64,000 bases of DNA, from NCBI GenBank assembly GCA_937897325.1, contig CALCOY010000014.1, positions 62,001 through 126,000 of the forward strand, read 5' to 3'. The notes under the pieces were generated by a model. The model did not search any database. It had not been told where the DNA came from and saw nothing but the letters and a program-made list of their open reading frames with translations. Of this stretch, positions 25,331 to 34,188 are shown one piece after another; within the stretch, counting starts at the first letter, position 1, and each line of letters begins with the position of its first letter. The DNA comes from an uncultured Shimia sp. (GTDB taxonomy: Bacteria > Pseudomonadota > Alphaproteobacteria > Rhodobacterales > Rhodobacteraceae). The position numbers and the translations under genes were made by a program.

Positions 25331-26641
25331 CTAGATGTCTTCGGGCAGGAGCAGGTTGAGCGCGATGGCGACGATGGCCGTGGGTGCCACCGCACTTGTC
25401 ATGAGGGTCTGCCAGACGCCGGGAATATATTGCACAGCCGTCGGGACAAGGTTCAGCCCCAGCCCGGCGGCGAGCGATACGGCGATAATGACCATGTTGC
25501 GGCGTGTCATATCAACCTCACTGAGCATGTTCAGGCCCGCTGCCGCGACCATCCCGAACATAACGATCACCCCGCCGCCCAGCACAGGCAGCGGCATAGA
25601 GGCGATGACCGCACCGATCTTTGGTAGAAGACCGCACAGGATCAGCACGAGGGCCCCAATGGTGACGACATGGCGGCTCATGATGCCGGTCATGCCGACG
25701 ATGCCGACATTCTGGCTGAACGACGTGTTCGGCAGTCCGCCGAAGACGCCGGCGACGGCTGTGCCCAGACCGTCGGCATAGGTCGCGCCAGCGACTTCGC
25801 GGTCCGTGGCCTGCCGCCCTGCCCCGGCTTTGGTCGTGGCGGAGGTGTCGCCAACGGTTTCGATGGCCGACACGATCGAAACAAGGGTGACCGCGAAGAC
25901 AGCGCCGAGGTTGAATTCAAAGCCATAGGGCAACGGTTGCAGATCAGTGACCCACGCGGCAGAGGCGACGGGGGCAAAATTCACCATTCCGAACGTCAGC
26001 GCCAGCAGATAGCCCGCAATCAGGCCGATCAGGATCGCGGAATTACTGACCGCACCCCGGGTGAAGAATTTGAGCACGAGGGCCACGACCACGACCGACA
26101 AGGCCACGGACCAATGCATGAGCGAGCCGAAGCTTTCCGCCTCCATCTGGAAAGTTGCGGCCCCACCGGCGGCGTATTTGATCGCAACCGGTATGAGGTA
26201 GAGCCCGATGGCGAGGATCACGAGCCCGGTGATAAGCGGGGGAAACAGCCAGCGCAGATATTGGATGAAAGCGCCAAGGAAGAAATGGATCACGCCCGCG
26301 ATGATGCAGGCGCTGAGTGCGACCGACAGGCCCTGGGTCGCGGCAACACCAGCCAGAACGCCGACAAAGGCAAAGCTGGTGCCCTGCATGATCGGCAGAC
26401 GCGCCCCGACCGGGCCAAGCCCCACGGTCTGAAACAGCGTCGCGACACCAGCAAAAAGCATCGCCATCTGGATCAGGTAGATCTGCTCCGGCCCTCCAAA
26501 GGCCAGGCCTGCCGCCCCTGCGACGATGATCGAAGGGGTCACGTTCGAGGCGAACATGGCCAGTACGTGCTGCAAACCCAAAGGTACAGCTTGTACGATG
26601 GGCGGCGTTTCGTTGGGATCTGCATAGATCGAGGTGGTCAT
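25331..26641 (-). CDS. NCS2 nucleobase permease (uracil/xanthine/urate type)
   Basis: This 436-residue membrane protein of the nucleobase-ascorbate transporter family has about 12-14 helices. The NAT signature QNVGIVGMTG is at residues ~305-314, preceded by the ETVGDTSATT segment of helix 8 that carries the key acidic residue. Members import xanthine, uric acid or uracil with protons or Na+. Its position next to allA, allE and puuE makes urate or xanthine the likely substrate. It lies 31 bases after allA on the same strand and is probably part of that operon. Confidence 0.9.
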   Translation of the reverse strand: MTTSIYADPNETPPIVQAVPLGLQHVLAMFASNVTPSIIVAGAAGLAFGGPEQIYLIQMAMLFAGVATLFQTVGLGPVGARLPIMQGTSFAFVGVLAGVAATQGLSVALSACIIAGVIHFFLGAFIQYLRWLFPPLITGLVILAIGLYLIPVAIKYAAGGAATFQMEAESFGSLMHWSVALSVVVVALVLKFFTRGAVSNSAILIGLIAGYLLALTFGMVNFAPVASAAWVTDLQPLPYGFEFNLGAVFAVTLVSIVSAIETVGDTSATTKAGAGRQATDREVAGATYADGLGTAVAGVFGGLPNTSFSQNVGIVGMTGIMSRHVVTIGALVLILCGLLPKIGAVIASMPLPVLGGGVIVMFGMVAAAGLNMLSEVDMTRRNMVIIAVSLAAGLGLNLVPTAVQYIPGVWQTLMTSAVAPTAIVAIALNLLLPEDI

Positions 26642-26672
26642 TTCGGTGTCCCTGTCATTTTGTTTTCAGGGA

Positions 26673-27155
26673 CTATGGGACCACGCGAAAAGGCGGATCA
26701 AGCGAAACCTCGTCAAGGTTTGCGCTGTCTCCGATCTGGTCGACAACTGCAAACAAACCGGGCAGATGCAGGGGGGTCAGCACGCCGTGCCATATGCCGC
26801 GATGAAGGTTGATCCCCTGCCCCGCCCGCGTCATGAACGCCAGCGGCGTGCCGGGGCGGTCCCCTTCGTCCGGTGCGACCGTAACCAAAAAGGGCACATG
26901 CGCCATGGGGATGAAGGCCTGGCTGCCGTCCGGGTGACGCTCCATCAGGTCGAGTATGTACGGCAGGCTGCGGATCTCGGCGTTAAAGAGGCTTATCCCG
27001 GCCCGGCCGCCCCGAAAATCGAGCCGCGCCAGATCGTGATGCCGCCCGCATTTGCCTGCGTTGATCAGCTTGTGCGGGGGGCCATTGACCTCGATCACAT
27101 CGCCGAACTGGGCAAATGCCTCTGCTGTGAGCGGCTGGCACTTCAAGTCGATCAT
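26673..27155 (-). CDS. allA: ureidoglycolate lyase AllA
   Basis: This 160-residue enzyme of the ureidoglycolate lyase family splits ureidoglycolate into glyoxylate and urea. It has the typical start LTAEAFAQFGDVIE, the middle SLFNAEIRSLPYILDLMERH with PDGSQAFIPM, and the cupin-like GINLHRGIWHGVLTPL. Length equals the E. coli protein. The ATG overlaps the allE stop by four bases; an upstream frame of 32 codons lies inside allE and is ignored. Confidence 0.92.
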   Translation of the reverse strand: MIDLKCQPLTAEAFAQFGDVIEVNGPPHKLINAGKCGRHHDLARLDFRGGRAGISLFNAEIRSLPYILDLMERHPDGSQAFIPMAHVPFLVTVAPDEGDRPGTPLAFMTRAGQGINLHRGIWHGVLTPLHLPGLFAVVDQIGDSANLDEVSLDPPFRVVP

Positions 27156-27961
27156 AGCGGCACGTGCCGGTTGACGTCCTTGTATAGCAGATACCTGAAC
27201 GGCTCTTCCCCTGTGGCGATGCAGGCTTGCGGACAGAAGGCGCGCAGCCACATGAAATCGCCGGGGCCCACGCTGATCCAGTCAGTGTTGAGCAAGTAGT
27301 CCGCCGTGCCCTGCAGCACGTAGATCCCATGCTCCATCACGTGGGTTTCGGCAAAGGGAATCCGCCCGCCCGGCTGAAAACTCACAAGATTGACGTGAAA
27401 GTCGTGGCGCAGATCGAAGGGATCGACAAATCGCTGTGTTTGCCACAGATCCCCGCAATCGGGCATGGACATCTTCGGCGTTTCGGTTTCATGAACCACA
27501 AAAGCCTCTGGCGGCATGAGACCATCGACACTTTGGTATTTCTTGCGGATCCAATGCACGCCGCTTGGTGTCTCGTTCCGGTTCCACAGGGTCCAAACAG
27601 CACTTGGCGGTATGTAGGCATAGCTGCCCGCCTTCATCTCGTAGGCCCTACGTCCAAGGCGCAAGGTCACTTGGCCATGCGCCACAAACAAAACTGCCTG
27701 TGCATGAACATCGGGCTCAGGCGTATCGCTGCCACCTTCCGGAGCGAGTTCGATCGCGTACTGCGCGAAGGTTCCGGCAAAGCCCGACATAGGGCGGGCG
27801 AGTATCCAGGCGCGGGTGCCTGTCCAGCCGGGCAAAAAACTTGTGACGATATCGCGCTGCGTGATGGCGGGCAGGACCGCGTAGGCTTCGGTAAAACGGG
27901 CGGTGCCCTCGGCGCTGTTGTTCTGGCCGGGATGGCCACCGGGGGGGAACGCATAGGTCAT
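27152..27961 (-). CDS. allE: (S)-ureidoglycine aminohydrolase AllE
   Basis: This 269-residue bicupin converts (S)-ureidoglycine to (S)-ureidoglycolate and ammonia. The first cupin holds HAQAVLFVAHGQVTL and AGSYAYIPPSAVW; the second holds the Mn-site segment GGRIPFAETHVMEHGIYVLQ. Length and layout match YlbA/AllE. It overlaps puuE-uraD by four bases upstream and allA by four downstream, giving a tightly coupled three-gene run for allantoin breakdown. Confidence 0.92.
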   Translation of the reverse strand: MTYAFPPGGHPGQNNSAEGTARFTEAYAVLPAITQRDIVTSFLPGWTGTRAWILARPMSGFAGTFAQYAIELAPEGGSDTPEPDVHAQAVLFVAHGQVTLRLGRRAYEMKAGSYAYIPPSAVWTLWNRNETPSGVHWIRKKYQSVDGLMPPEAFVVHETETPKMSMPDCGDLWQTQRFVDPFDLRHDFHVNLVSFQPGGRIPFAETHVMEHGIYVLQGTADYLLNTDWISVGPGDFMWLRAFCPQACIATGEEPFRYLLYKDVNRHVPL

Positions 27962-29379
27962 AAGAGCGCCTCAAGCCGGAGGCGGGCGATGCGTTCAACT
28001 TGCTTGCAAGCTTCAGTAAATTCGGTGTCGCTGCCATGCGTCAGACGCCGCTGGAAAGCGCGAAGGATCCCGGTCTTGTCGTGATCGCGCACCGCGATGA
28101 TGAAGGGAAACCCGTGCTTTTCGGTATAGGCCTTGTTGAGTGCCTCAAACTCCGCGCGTTCCGCATCGGTCAGCGCATCAAGGCCCGCGCTGGCCTGTTC
28201 AGTGGTGCTGTCCTCGGTCAGGCGCTTTGCCGCAGCGAGCTTTCCGGCAAGGTCGGGATGGGCCCGCAGGACCTTCAGACGCGCCTCGGGAGAGGCTGCC
28301 CGGAAGACGCGGGCCATGGCGTTGTGCAAGCCCCCCGCCGTGTCATGGGCAGGGCCGAGCTCGAGGGCATAGGCCCCTTCGGCAATCCACGGGGAGTGTT
28401 CGAAGATCCCGCCGAATTGGTCGAGGAACGCCGCCCGCCCCATCTTGGACGGGCACAACCGATCCATGGGCGGATGATGCGCGCGCCAATGCGCGGCAAT
28501 GTCGACGCGACGGGCGCACCAGACGCCCTCAAAACCCTGAATATATTCAACAAAGCGGCGAAGGGCCTGCACGCGTCCGGGCCGACCGATCAGGCGGCAA
28601 TGCAAACCGATCGACATCATTCCGGCAAAGCCGTCGGCCCCTTCGGCGTAAAGCGCATCGAACGTGTCGCGCAGATAGGCAAAGAACTGATCGCCGGAAT
28701 TAAAGCCCTGCGGCGTGGCAAAGCGCATGTCGTTGCAATCAAGGGTGTAGGGCAGGATCAGTTGATCATCGTTCCCGATCCGCATCCAATGGGGCCGGTC
28801 GTCGTCATAGGTGTCGCTGATCCAGTCAAAGCCTTGCTCAGCCGCCAGCCGCACGGTGTTGATTGAAGACCGGCCGGTATACCAGCCCTTGGGGCGCTCG
28901 CCCGTGACCTCGTGATGCAGCTTGATCGCGGCCTGCATGTCGGTGCGCTCATCGACTTCGGTATAGTCCTTGTAGTCAATCCATTTCAGACCGTGGCTGG
29001 CAATTTCCCACCCTGCCGCTTGCATCGCTTCGACCTGTTCGGGACTGCGGGCCAAAGCGGTGGCAACGCCGTAGACGGTTAGCGGCACGCCCGCACCTGT
29101 GAACAGCCGGTGAAGCCGCCAGAACCCGGCCCGTGCGCCGTAATCGTAGATCGACTCCATGTTCCAGTGCCGCTGGCCCGGCCAAGGCTGGGCGCCGACG
29201 ATTTCGGACAGGAACGCCTCGGAAGCGGCATCGCCATGCAAGAGGCAATTCTCGCCGCCTTCTTCATAATTCAGTACGAAGGACACAGCGATCCGCGCAG
29301 CCCCAGGCCAGGCCGCATCGGGCGGATGGGCGCCGTATCCGCGCATATCTCGAGGGTAGCGTGGGGCGGTCTCTGTCAT
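27958..29379 (-). CDS. puuE: allantoinase PuuE fused to OHCU decarboxylase UraD
   Basis: This 473-residue fusion has two domains. Residues 1-300 form a polysaccharide-deacetylase-like allantoinase (MRGYGAHPPDAAWPGAARIA, LNYEEGGENCLLHGD, EIASHGLKWIDYKDY). Residues 310-473 form OHCU decarboxylase (HSPWIAEGAY, LRAHPDLAGKLA, KAYTEKHGFPFIIAVR). One chain therefore decarboxylates OHCU to S-allantoin and hydrolyses it to allantoate, two consecutive steps of urate breakdown. The domain order is the reverse of the reaction order. It begins 57 bases from the divergent uraH, which makes the substrate of its UraD half. A shared divergent promoter is likely. Confidence 0.92.
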   Translation of the reverse strand: MTETAPRYPRDMRGYGAHPPDAAWPGAARIAVSFVLNYEEGGENCLLHGDAASEAFLSEIVGAQPWPGQRHWNMESIYDYGARAGFWRLHRLFTGAGVPLTVYGVATALARSPEQVEAMQAAGWEIASHGLKWIDYKDYTEVDERTDMQAAIKLHHEVTGERPKGWYTGRSSINTVRLAAEQGFDWISDTYDDDRPHWMRIGNDDQLILPYTLDCNDMRFATPQGFNSGDQFFAYLRDTFDALYAEGADGFAGMMSIGLHCRLIGRPGRVQALRRFVEYIQGFEGVWCARRVDIAAHWRAHHPPMDRLCPSKMGRAAFLDQFGGIFEHSPWIAEGAYALELGPAHDTAGGLHNAMARVFRAASPEARLKVLRAHPDLAGKLAAAKRLTEDSTTEQASAGLDALTDAERAEFEALNKAYTEKHGFPFIIAVRDHDKTGILRAFQRRLTHGSDTEFTEACKQVERIARLRLEALL

Positions 29380-29435
29380 TATGGTTCGGTCTCAATTCCC
29401 TGTCGCCAATTTGCGGCAGAGCACAAGGTGATGCA

Positions 29436-29792
29436 ATGGCAGGCTATCTGACAACCCATGTCCTTGATACAGCACAGGGCAAACCGGCGGCGGGCATAAA
29501 AATTGTGCTCTACCGCGTATCGGGCAATGCGCATCGCAAGATAGCCGAAGCCGTCACGAATGCCGATGGACGCACGAACAGCCCCATCCTGCCCGAAGGC
29601 AAACTGGAAAGCGGTCAGTATGAGTTGATCTTTTTTACTGGTGAACATCTTGAGACTTCCGGGCTGGCCGGTTCGGACATCAAGTTCCTTGACCAGATCC
29701 CCATACGCTTTGGCATTGCCGATCCGGACCAACATTACCACGTGCCCCTTTTGCTTTCGCCTTATGGCTATTCGACCTATCGCGGCAGCTAG
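29436..29792 (+). CDS. uraH: 5-hydroxyisourate hydrolase
   Basis: This 118-residue transthyretin-like HIU hydrolase opens the ring of 5-hydroxyisourate to give OHCU. The N-terminal LTTHVLDTAQGKPA carries the active histidine, RTNSPIL is the conserved middle, and the protein ends YHVPLLLSPYGYSTYRGS, the diagnostic C-terminal YRGS. Length is the family standard. The ATG has AAGGTG upstream; a longer frame through the puuE promoter is not credible. It is divergent from puuE-uraD. Confidence 0.95.
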   Translation: MAGYLTTHVLDTAQGKPAAGIKIVLYRVSGNAHRKIAEAVTNADGRTNSPILPEGKLESGQYELIFFTGEHLETSGLAGSDIKFLDQIPIRFGIADPDQHYHVPLLLSPYGYSTYRGS

Positions 29793-29858
29793 GGGCGGTC
29801 TTGCCAACCTGCCGGGCACGTGCGAGCACTGAGAAAATGACAGCCGCGGAGTGTACGC

Positions 29859-30842
29859 ATGCTGATCTCGAAAACGGAAACACATCTGCCGCAAGTGACA
29901 GAGCCGCGCAATCCTGGCATGGCGCTGGATCTTGACTGGGTGCGGAATGTCCAGGCCAACACCTCTGCCATCGAACGACGCTGCAAAACGCTGCCCGGGC
30001 GACGGTCGGTCAAGAAAATTCACCAGGCAGCCTGGTTGTGTCGTGCGGTGTCGCTGATCGATCTCACGACGCTTTCGGGCGATGACACGGCGGGCCGCGT
30101 CCGAAGACTTTGTGCCAAGGCGCGGCAGCCCGTTCGCGTGGATTTGCTGGATCAGCTTGGTCTCGCGGACCTGAAGGTCGGGGCGGTTTGCGTCTATCAC
30201 GAGATGATTGCCCCTGCGGTGGCTGCCCTGCAGGGCACCGGCATCCCGGTCGCGGCCGTCTCAACCGGATTTCCGGCGGGCTTGTCCCCGTTTCACCTGC
30301 GCTTGAAGGAAGTCGAGGAAAGCGTGACCGCTGGTGCGGCTGAGATCGACATCGTGATTTCGCGGCGCCACGTTCTGGAAGGCAGGTGGCAGGCGCTTTA
30401 CGACGAGATGCAGCAGATGCGGGCTGCCAGCGGAGACGCGCACGTGAAGGCAATCCTCGCAACCGGAGAGCTTGGCACCTTGCGCAATGTCGCGCGCGCC
30501 TCGGTGGTTTGTATGATGGCCGGCGCGGATTTCATAAAAACGTCGACCGGCAAGGAAAGCGTCAACGCGACGCTGCCCGTGTCTTTGACCATGATCCGCG
30601 CGATCCGAGACTATCACGAACGAACCGGCTATCGCGTGGGTTACAAGCCTGCGGGTGGGATCTCAAAAGCAAAGGATGCGCTGACCTATCTGGCGCTCAT
30701 GAAGGATGAATTGGGTGATCGCTGGCTCAGACCCGATCTTTTCCGCTTTGGCGCCTCATCGCTCTTGGGCGACATCGAACGGCAACTGGAGCATTATGTG
30801 ACCGGGGCCTATTCCGCGTCCTACCGGCATCCGATGGGGTAA
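29859..30842 (+). CDS. deoC: deoxyribose-phosphate aldolase DeoC (long type)
   Basis: This 327-residue aldolase splits 2-deoxyribose-5-phosphate into glyceraldehyde-3-phosphate and acetaldehyde. The Schiff-base lysine lies in GADFIKTSTGKE and a second lysine in VGYKPAGGI; LIDLTTLSGDD and VGAVCVYHEMI are family motifs. The length matches the eukaryote-like long DERA rather than the 260-residue E. coli form. The next gene, four bases downstream, is an aldehyde dehydrogenase that could oxidise the acetaldehyde (inference). It probably serves nucleoside catabolism. Confidence 0.93.
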   Translation: MLISKTETHLPQVTEPRNPGMALDLDWVRNVQANTSAIERRCKTLPGRRSVKKIHQAAWLCRAVSLIDLTTLSGDDTAGRVRRLCAKARQPVRVDLLDQLGLADLKVGAVCVYHEMIAPAVAALQGTGIPVAAVSTGFPAGLSPFHLRLKEVEESVTAGAAEIDIVISRRHVLEGRWQALYDEMQQMRAASGDAHVKAILATGELGTLRNVARASVVCMMAGADFIKTSTGKESVNATLPVSLTMIRAIRDYHERTGYRVGYKPAGGISKAKDALTYLALMKDELGDRWLRPDLFRFGASSLLGDIERQLEHYVTGAYSASYRHPMG

Positions 30843-30846
30843 ACAT

Positions 30847-33183
30847 ATGACCGTCAAGGAAATTTTCGAAACGATGGAATATGGCCCCGCCCCGGAAAGC
30901 GCAGGCACGGCATTGGAATGGATCGCCGGATTCGGGGGCAGGTTCGGCCATTTTATCGATGGTGCCTTCACCAAACCGGCCAAGGGTTTCGACAGCCGCA
31001 ACCCCGCCACGGGAGAGGTGCTGGCAAAGATAAGTCAGGCCTCGGCCAAAGACGTCGCGACGGCAACAAAGGCGGCGCGGGCCGCGCAACCCGGCTGGGC
31101 CGGTCTTGGGGGGCATGGCCGGGCGCGGCATCTTTATGCGCTGGCGCGGGCCTTGCAGAAGCATTCGCGGCTTTTTTCAGTGCTCGAAACGCTGGACAAC
31201 GGCAAACCGATCCGGGAAAGCCGCGACATCGACATCCCGCTGGCACAGCGGCATTTCTACTATCACGCAGGCATGGCGCAGCTCATGGAGGCAGAGCTTC
31301 CGGATCGTCAGGCACTTGGCGTTTGCGGGCAGATCATTCCGTGGAATTTCCCGCTTCTGATGCTGGCCTGGAAGGTCGCGCCCGCGCTCGCTATGGGCAA
31401 CACGGTGGTGCTGAAGCCCGCCGAATATACATCCTTGACCGCCCTTCTATTCGCCGACATCTGCGCACAGGTCGGACTGCCCAAGGGTGTCGTGAACATC
31501 GTCACAGGCGACGGAGCCGTGGGCGAGATGATCGTTGACGCCGAGGTCGACAAGATCGCCTTTACCGGTTCGACTTCCGTGGGCCGCAAGATCCGGGAGG
31601 CAACGGCGGGCTTGGGCAAGGCGCTGACATTGGAGCTTGGCGGTAAGTCGCCTTACATCGTGTTCGATGATGCGGATCTCGATTCTGCGGTCGAAGGGCT
31701 GGTTGATGCGATCTGGTTCAATCAGGGTCAGGTCTGCTGCGCGGGCTCACGTCTTTTGGTCCATGAGCCCGTTTCCGAAAGGTTTTTCGCCAAGCTGCGC
31801 GCCCGGATGGATAAGCTGCGCATCGGTGATCCGCTGGACAAGGCCATCGATGTCGGCGCCGTCGTTGACCCTGTGCAGCTTGAGGCGATCACACGAATGG
31901 TCAAGGCGAACACAGCTGGAAAAACCCATGTTGCGGCAACGCCGATGCCCGTCGAGGGTTGCTATTATCCGCCGACATTGATCACGGGCCTGCATACGTC
32001 CGACACGCTGATGCAGGAGGAGATCTTCGGGCCCGTCCTTGTCGCCACAACCTTCCGCACACCAGATGAAGCTGTCGCACTGGCCAACAACACCCGCTAT
32101 GGGCTCGCCGCGACATTGTGGACGGAAAACGTAAATCTTGCGCTGGACGTGGCACCCAAGCTTGCCGCTGGTGTGATCTGGGTGAACGCAACGAACCTTT
32201 TTGATGCGGCAGCCGGTTTTGGTGGCGTGCGGGAGAGCGGCTTCGGTCGTGAAGGCGGATGGGAGGGTTTGCAGGCCTACATGCGGCCGAAAGGAATCCG
32301 CAAAGCCCTGAAGTCACCGACGGCTTTTGAAGGCAACGGCGGGCCGGTGGATGCGGTGAACCGGACGGCAAAGCTCTATGTCGGAGGCAAGCAGGTGCGG
32401 CCTGACAGCGGCTATTCGCGCAATGTCTGGGGCAAGTCCGGTGCGCTTCTGGGGGCTGTGGGTCTGGCCAATCGCAAAGACGTGCGCAACGCGGTCGAGG
32501 CGGCACATGCCGCCAAGGGATGGGCGAAGATGACCGGCCATGCCAGGGCGCAAGTACTTTATTTCATTGCAGAAAACTTGGCCGCGCGGGCAGATGAGTT
32601 TGCCGCGCGGCTGAATGGATTGCAAGGGACGCGCAACGGCAAGGCGGAGGTTGACACAGCGATCAGCCGTTTGTTCACCTATGCCGCCTGGGCAGACAAG
32701 CTGGACGGCGCGGCGAAAGGCGTTCCCATGCGCGGCGTGGCGCTGGCCATGCGCGAGCCGGTGGGTGTGATCGGCGCGCTGTGCCCCGATGAGGCGCCAT
32801 TGCTGGGCCTGATTTCACTGATGGCGCCAGCCATCGCCATGGGGAACCGCGTGATCCTCTGCGCCTCTCAAACCTTCCCGCTCGCCGCGACAGACTTCAT
32901 TCAGGTCCTTGAAACCTCTGACGTTCCGGGGGGCGTGGTCAATATCCTCACGGGCGATCATTCCGATGTCGCGGGCACACTGGCTGCCCATATGGACGTC
33001 GATGCCGTCTGGTCCTTCGCGGGCGCCAATCTGAGCACTGAGATCGAGCACGGGGCTGCTGGCAATCTCAAACGCACTTGGATGAATGACGGCTTTGCAA
33101 CCGATTGGAGCAAGGCCGAGGGACGTGCATTCCTGGACGCCGCGACCGAGATCAAGACAATCTGGGTGCCCTACGGAGAGTAG
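30847..33183 (+). CDS. ALDH16-type aldehyde dehydrogenase with C-terminal pseudo-ALDH domain
   Basis: This 778-residue protein carries two ALDH units. The first (about 1-490) is complete: GQIIPWNFPLLML, FTGSTSVGRKIREA, the catalytic glutamate in LELGGKSP and the catalytic cysteine in NQGQVCCAGSRL. The second (about 510-778) has the front half of an ALDH fold (ALAMREPVGVIGALCPDEAP, PGGVVNILTGDHSDVA) but stops before the glutamate and cysteine motifs. This layout is that of bacterial ALDH16, known to me from a Loktanella structure; vertebrate ALDH16A1 has the same design but lacks the catalytic cysteine. It follows deoC by four bases and likely oxidises an aldehyde from that pathway. Confidence 0.9.
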   Translation: MTVKEIFETMEYGPAPESAGTALEWIAGFGGRFGHFIDGAFTKPAKGFDSRNPATGEVLAKISQASAKDVATATKAARAAQPGWAGLGGHGRARHLYALARALQKHSRLFSVLETLDNGKPIRESRDIDIPLAQRHFYYHAGMAQLMEAELPDRQALGVCGQIIPWNFPLLMLAWKVAPALAMGNTVVLKPAEYTSLTALLFADICAQVGLPKGVVNIVTGDGAVGEMIVDAEVDKIAFTGSTSVGRKIREATAGLGKALTLELGGKSPYIVFDDADLDSAVEGLVDAIWFNQGQVCCAGSRLLVHEPVSERFFAKLRARMDKLRIGDPLDKAIDVGAVVDPVQLEAITRMVKANTAGKTHVAATPMPVEGCYYPPTLITGLHTSDTLMQEEIFGPVLVATTFRTPDEAVALANNTRYGLAATLWTENVNLALDVAPKLAAGVIWVNATNLFDAAAGFGGVRESGFGREGGWEGLQAYMRPKGIRKALKSPTAFEGNGGPVDAVNRTAKLYVGGKQVRPDSGYSRNVWGKSGALLGAVGLANRKDVRNAVEAAHAAKGWAKMTGHARAQVLYFIAENLAARADEFAARLNGLQGTRNGKAEVDTAISRLFTYAAWADKLDGAAKGVPMRGVALAMREPVGVIGALCPDEAPLLGLISLMAPAIAMGNRVILCASQTFPLAATDFIQVLETSDVPGGVVNILTGDHSDVAGTLAAHMDVDAVWSFAGANLSTEIEHGAAGNLKRTWMNDGFATDWSKAEGRAFLDAATEIKTIWVPYGE

Positions 33184-33277
33184 CAAGCGCCCAACCATAA
33201 GAGCGGCGGCCCGCTGGTTTGATCCAATCCGCCACCACCGCTACGCTCTCTTGTTATTAAAAGCAGCCGGATGACCA

Positions 33278-33973
33278 TCAACGCCGCAGCCATGCGCCGT
33301 TCCGCAGGACATATCCGCCGATCCCATCGGCCGAGTATGTCTGCCCCCCAGATCGCCAGCGCATACGATAGCCTATGACTCCGCAAGCCATGCGAAGCCG
33401 AGACCGCTCTTCCCGCGTCACTGTCGCGAGTTGCCCTTGAGGCGCGCGCCGGAAGACAGCCAGGGCAACATCGTGAAATTCCTGATGTGCTGATTTGCGG
33501 CGCACCGTGCGCTCGGTATCTCCCGGAGCCGGAGCATCCGCCCGTGTCGCGGTGCCACTGTGCATCGCAAAAAGATAACCGGCCAGATAGGCGGCGGATT
33601 CTTCATCGCGTATCGAAATCGGAACGCCATGGGCATCAAACAGCGCATGCGTCAGTTCATGCAGAAGCGGTTGCCTCCTTGCGGGGTCCGAGATGACCTG
33701 CGGCGAACGAACCGCAATTGTATCACGGAACGTGGATTGACCATTTTGGCGCCGACTGGACCATGGCGAATACTCCGCCTCGGCATGTGGCGTGACATAT
33801 GCTGGGTTGGTGGTCACTCTGATCCGGCGGGCGATCGGAGTTTCTGAAAAGCAATCTGCCAATGTTCGAAAGCCAGCTCCGGTTACACCTGACGTGCCTC
33901 CCATAGTGAAGTTGACCCTTTGCACTGCTGGGTCTGATTCCAGAAAATTGCGGACTTCGAGATCCATGGTCAT
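33278..33973 (-). CDS. hypothetical protein with HExxH metalloprotease-like motif
   Basis: This 231-residue protein is of no family I recognise. Residues 105-109 read HELTH, inside LLHELTHALFDAHG, followed 15-16 residues later by DEESAAYLAGYLF, whose glutamate could be a third zinc ligand as in gluzincin-like or minigluzincin peptidases. There is no signal peptide or membrane helix. The C-terminus contains SGGQTYSADGIGGYVLRNGA. The ATG has AGGGAG upstream; a 20-codon extension is open but atypical. Upstream DNA to about 34.1 kb is conspicuously AT-rich compared with its surroundings, hinting at recent arrival. A toxin, effector or small protease role would fit but is not shown. Confidence 0.65.
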   Translation of the reverse strand: MTMDLEVRNFLESDPAVQRVNFTMGGTSGVTGAGFRTLADCFSETPIARRIRVTTNPAYVTPHAEAEYSPWSSRRQNGQSTFRDTIAVRSPQVISDPARRQPLLHELTHALFDAHGVPISIRDEESAAYLAGYLFAMHSGTATRADAPAPGDTERTVRRKSAHQEFHDVALAVFRRAPQGQLATVTREERSRLRMACGVIGYRMRWRSGGQTYSADGIGGYVLRNGAWLRR

Positions 33974-34188
33974 GGAACGGGACTCCCTAAAAATGCTGCA
34001 AAATATAAAATTAGTAGGTGTATGGACGTTCATTCGACGGAAAGACTGTCCAGAAAAAATAAAATGAAACTGAGACTATGAAGCGGGTTATATCACAACG
34101 CCAAATATCGGCCAAACGGCGCCCAATGCTCGAGCCAGCATTAGTCTTTCGACCCGGTCGAGCCGATCTGTGTCAGCAGACAGTGGGC

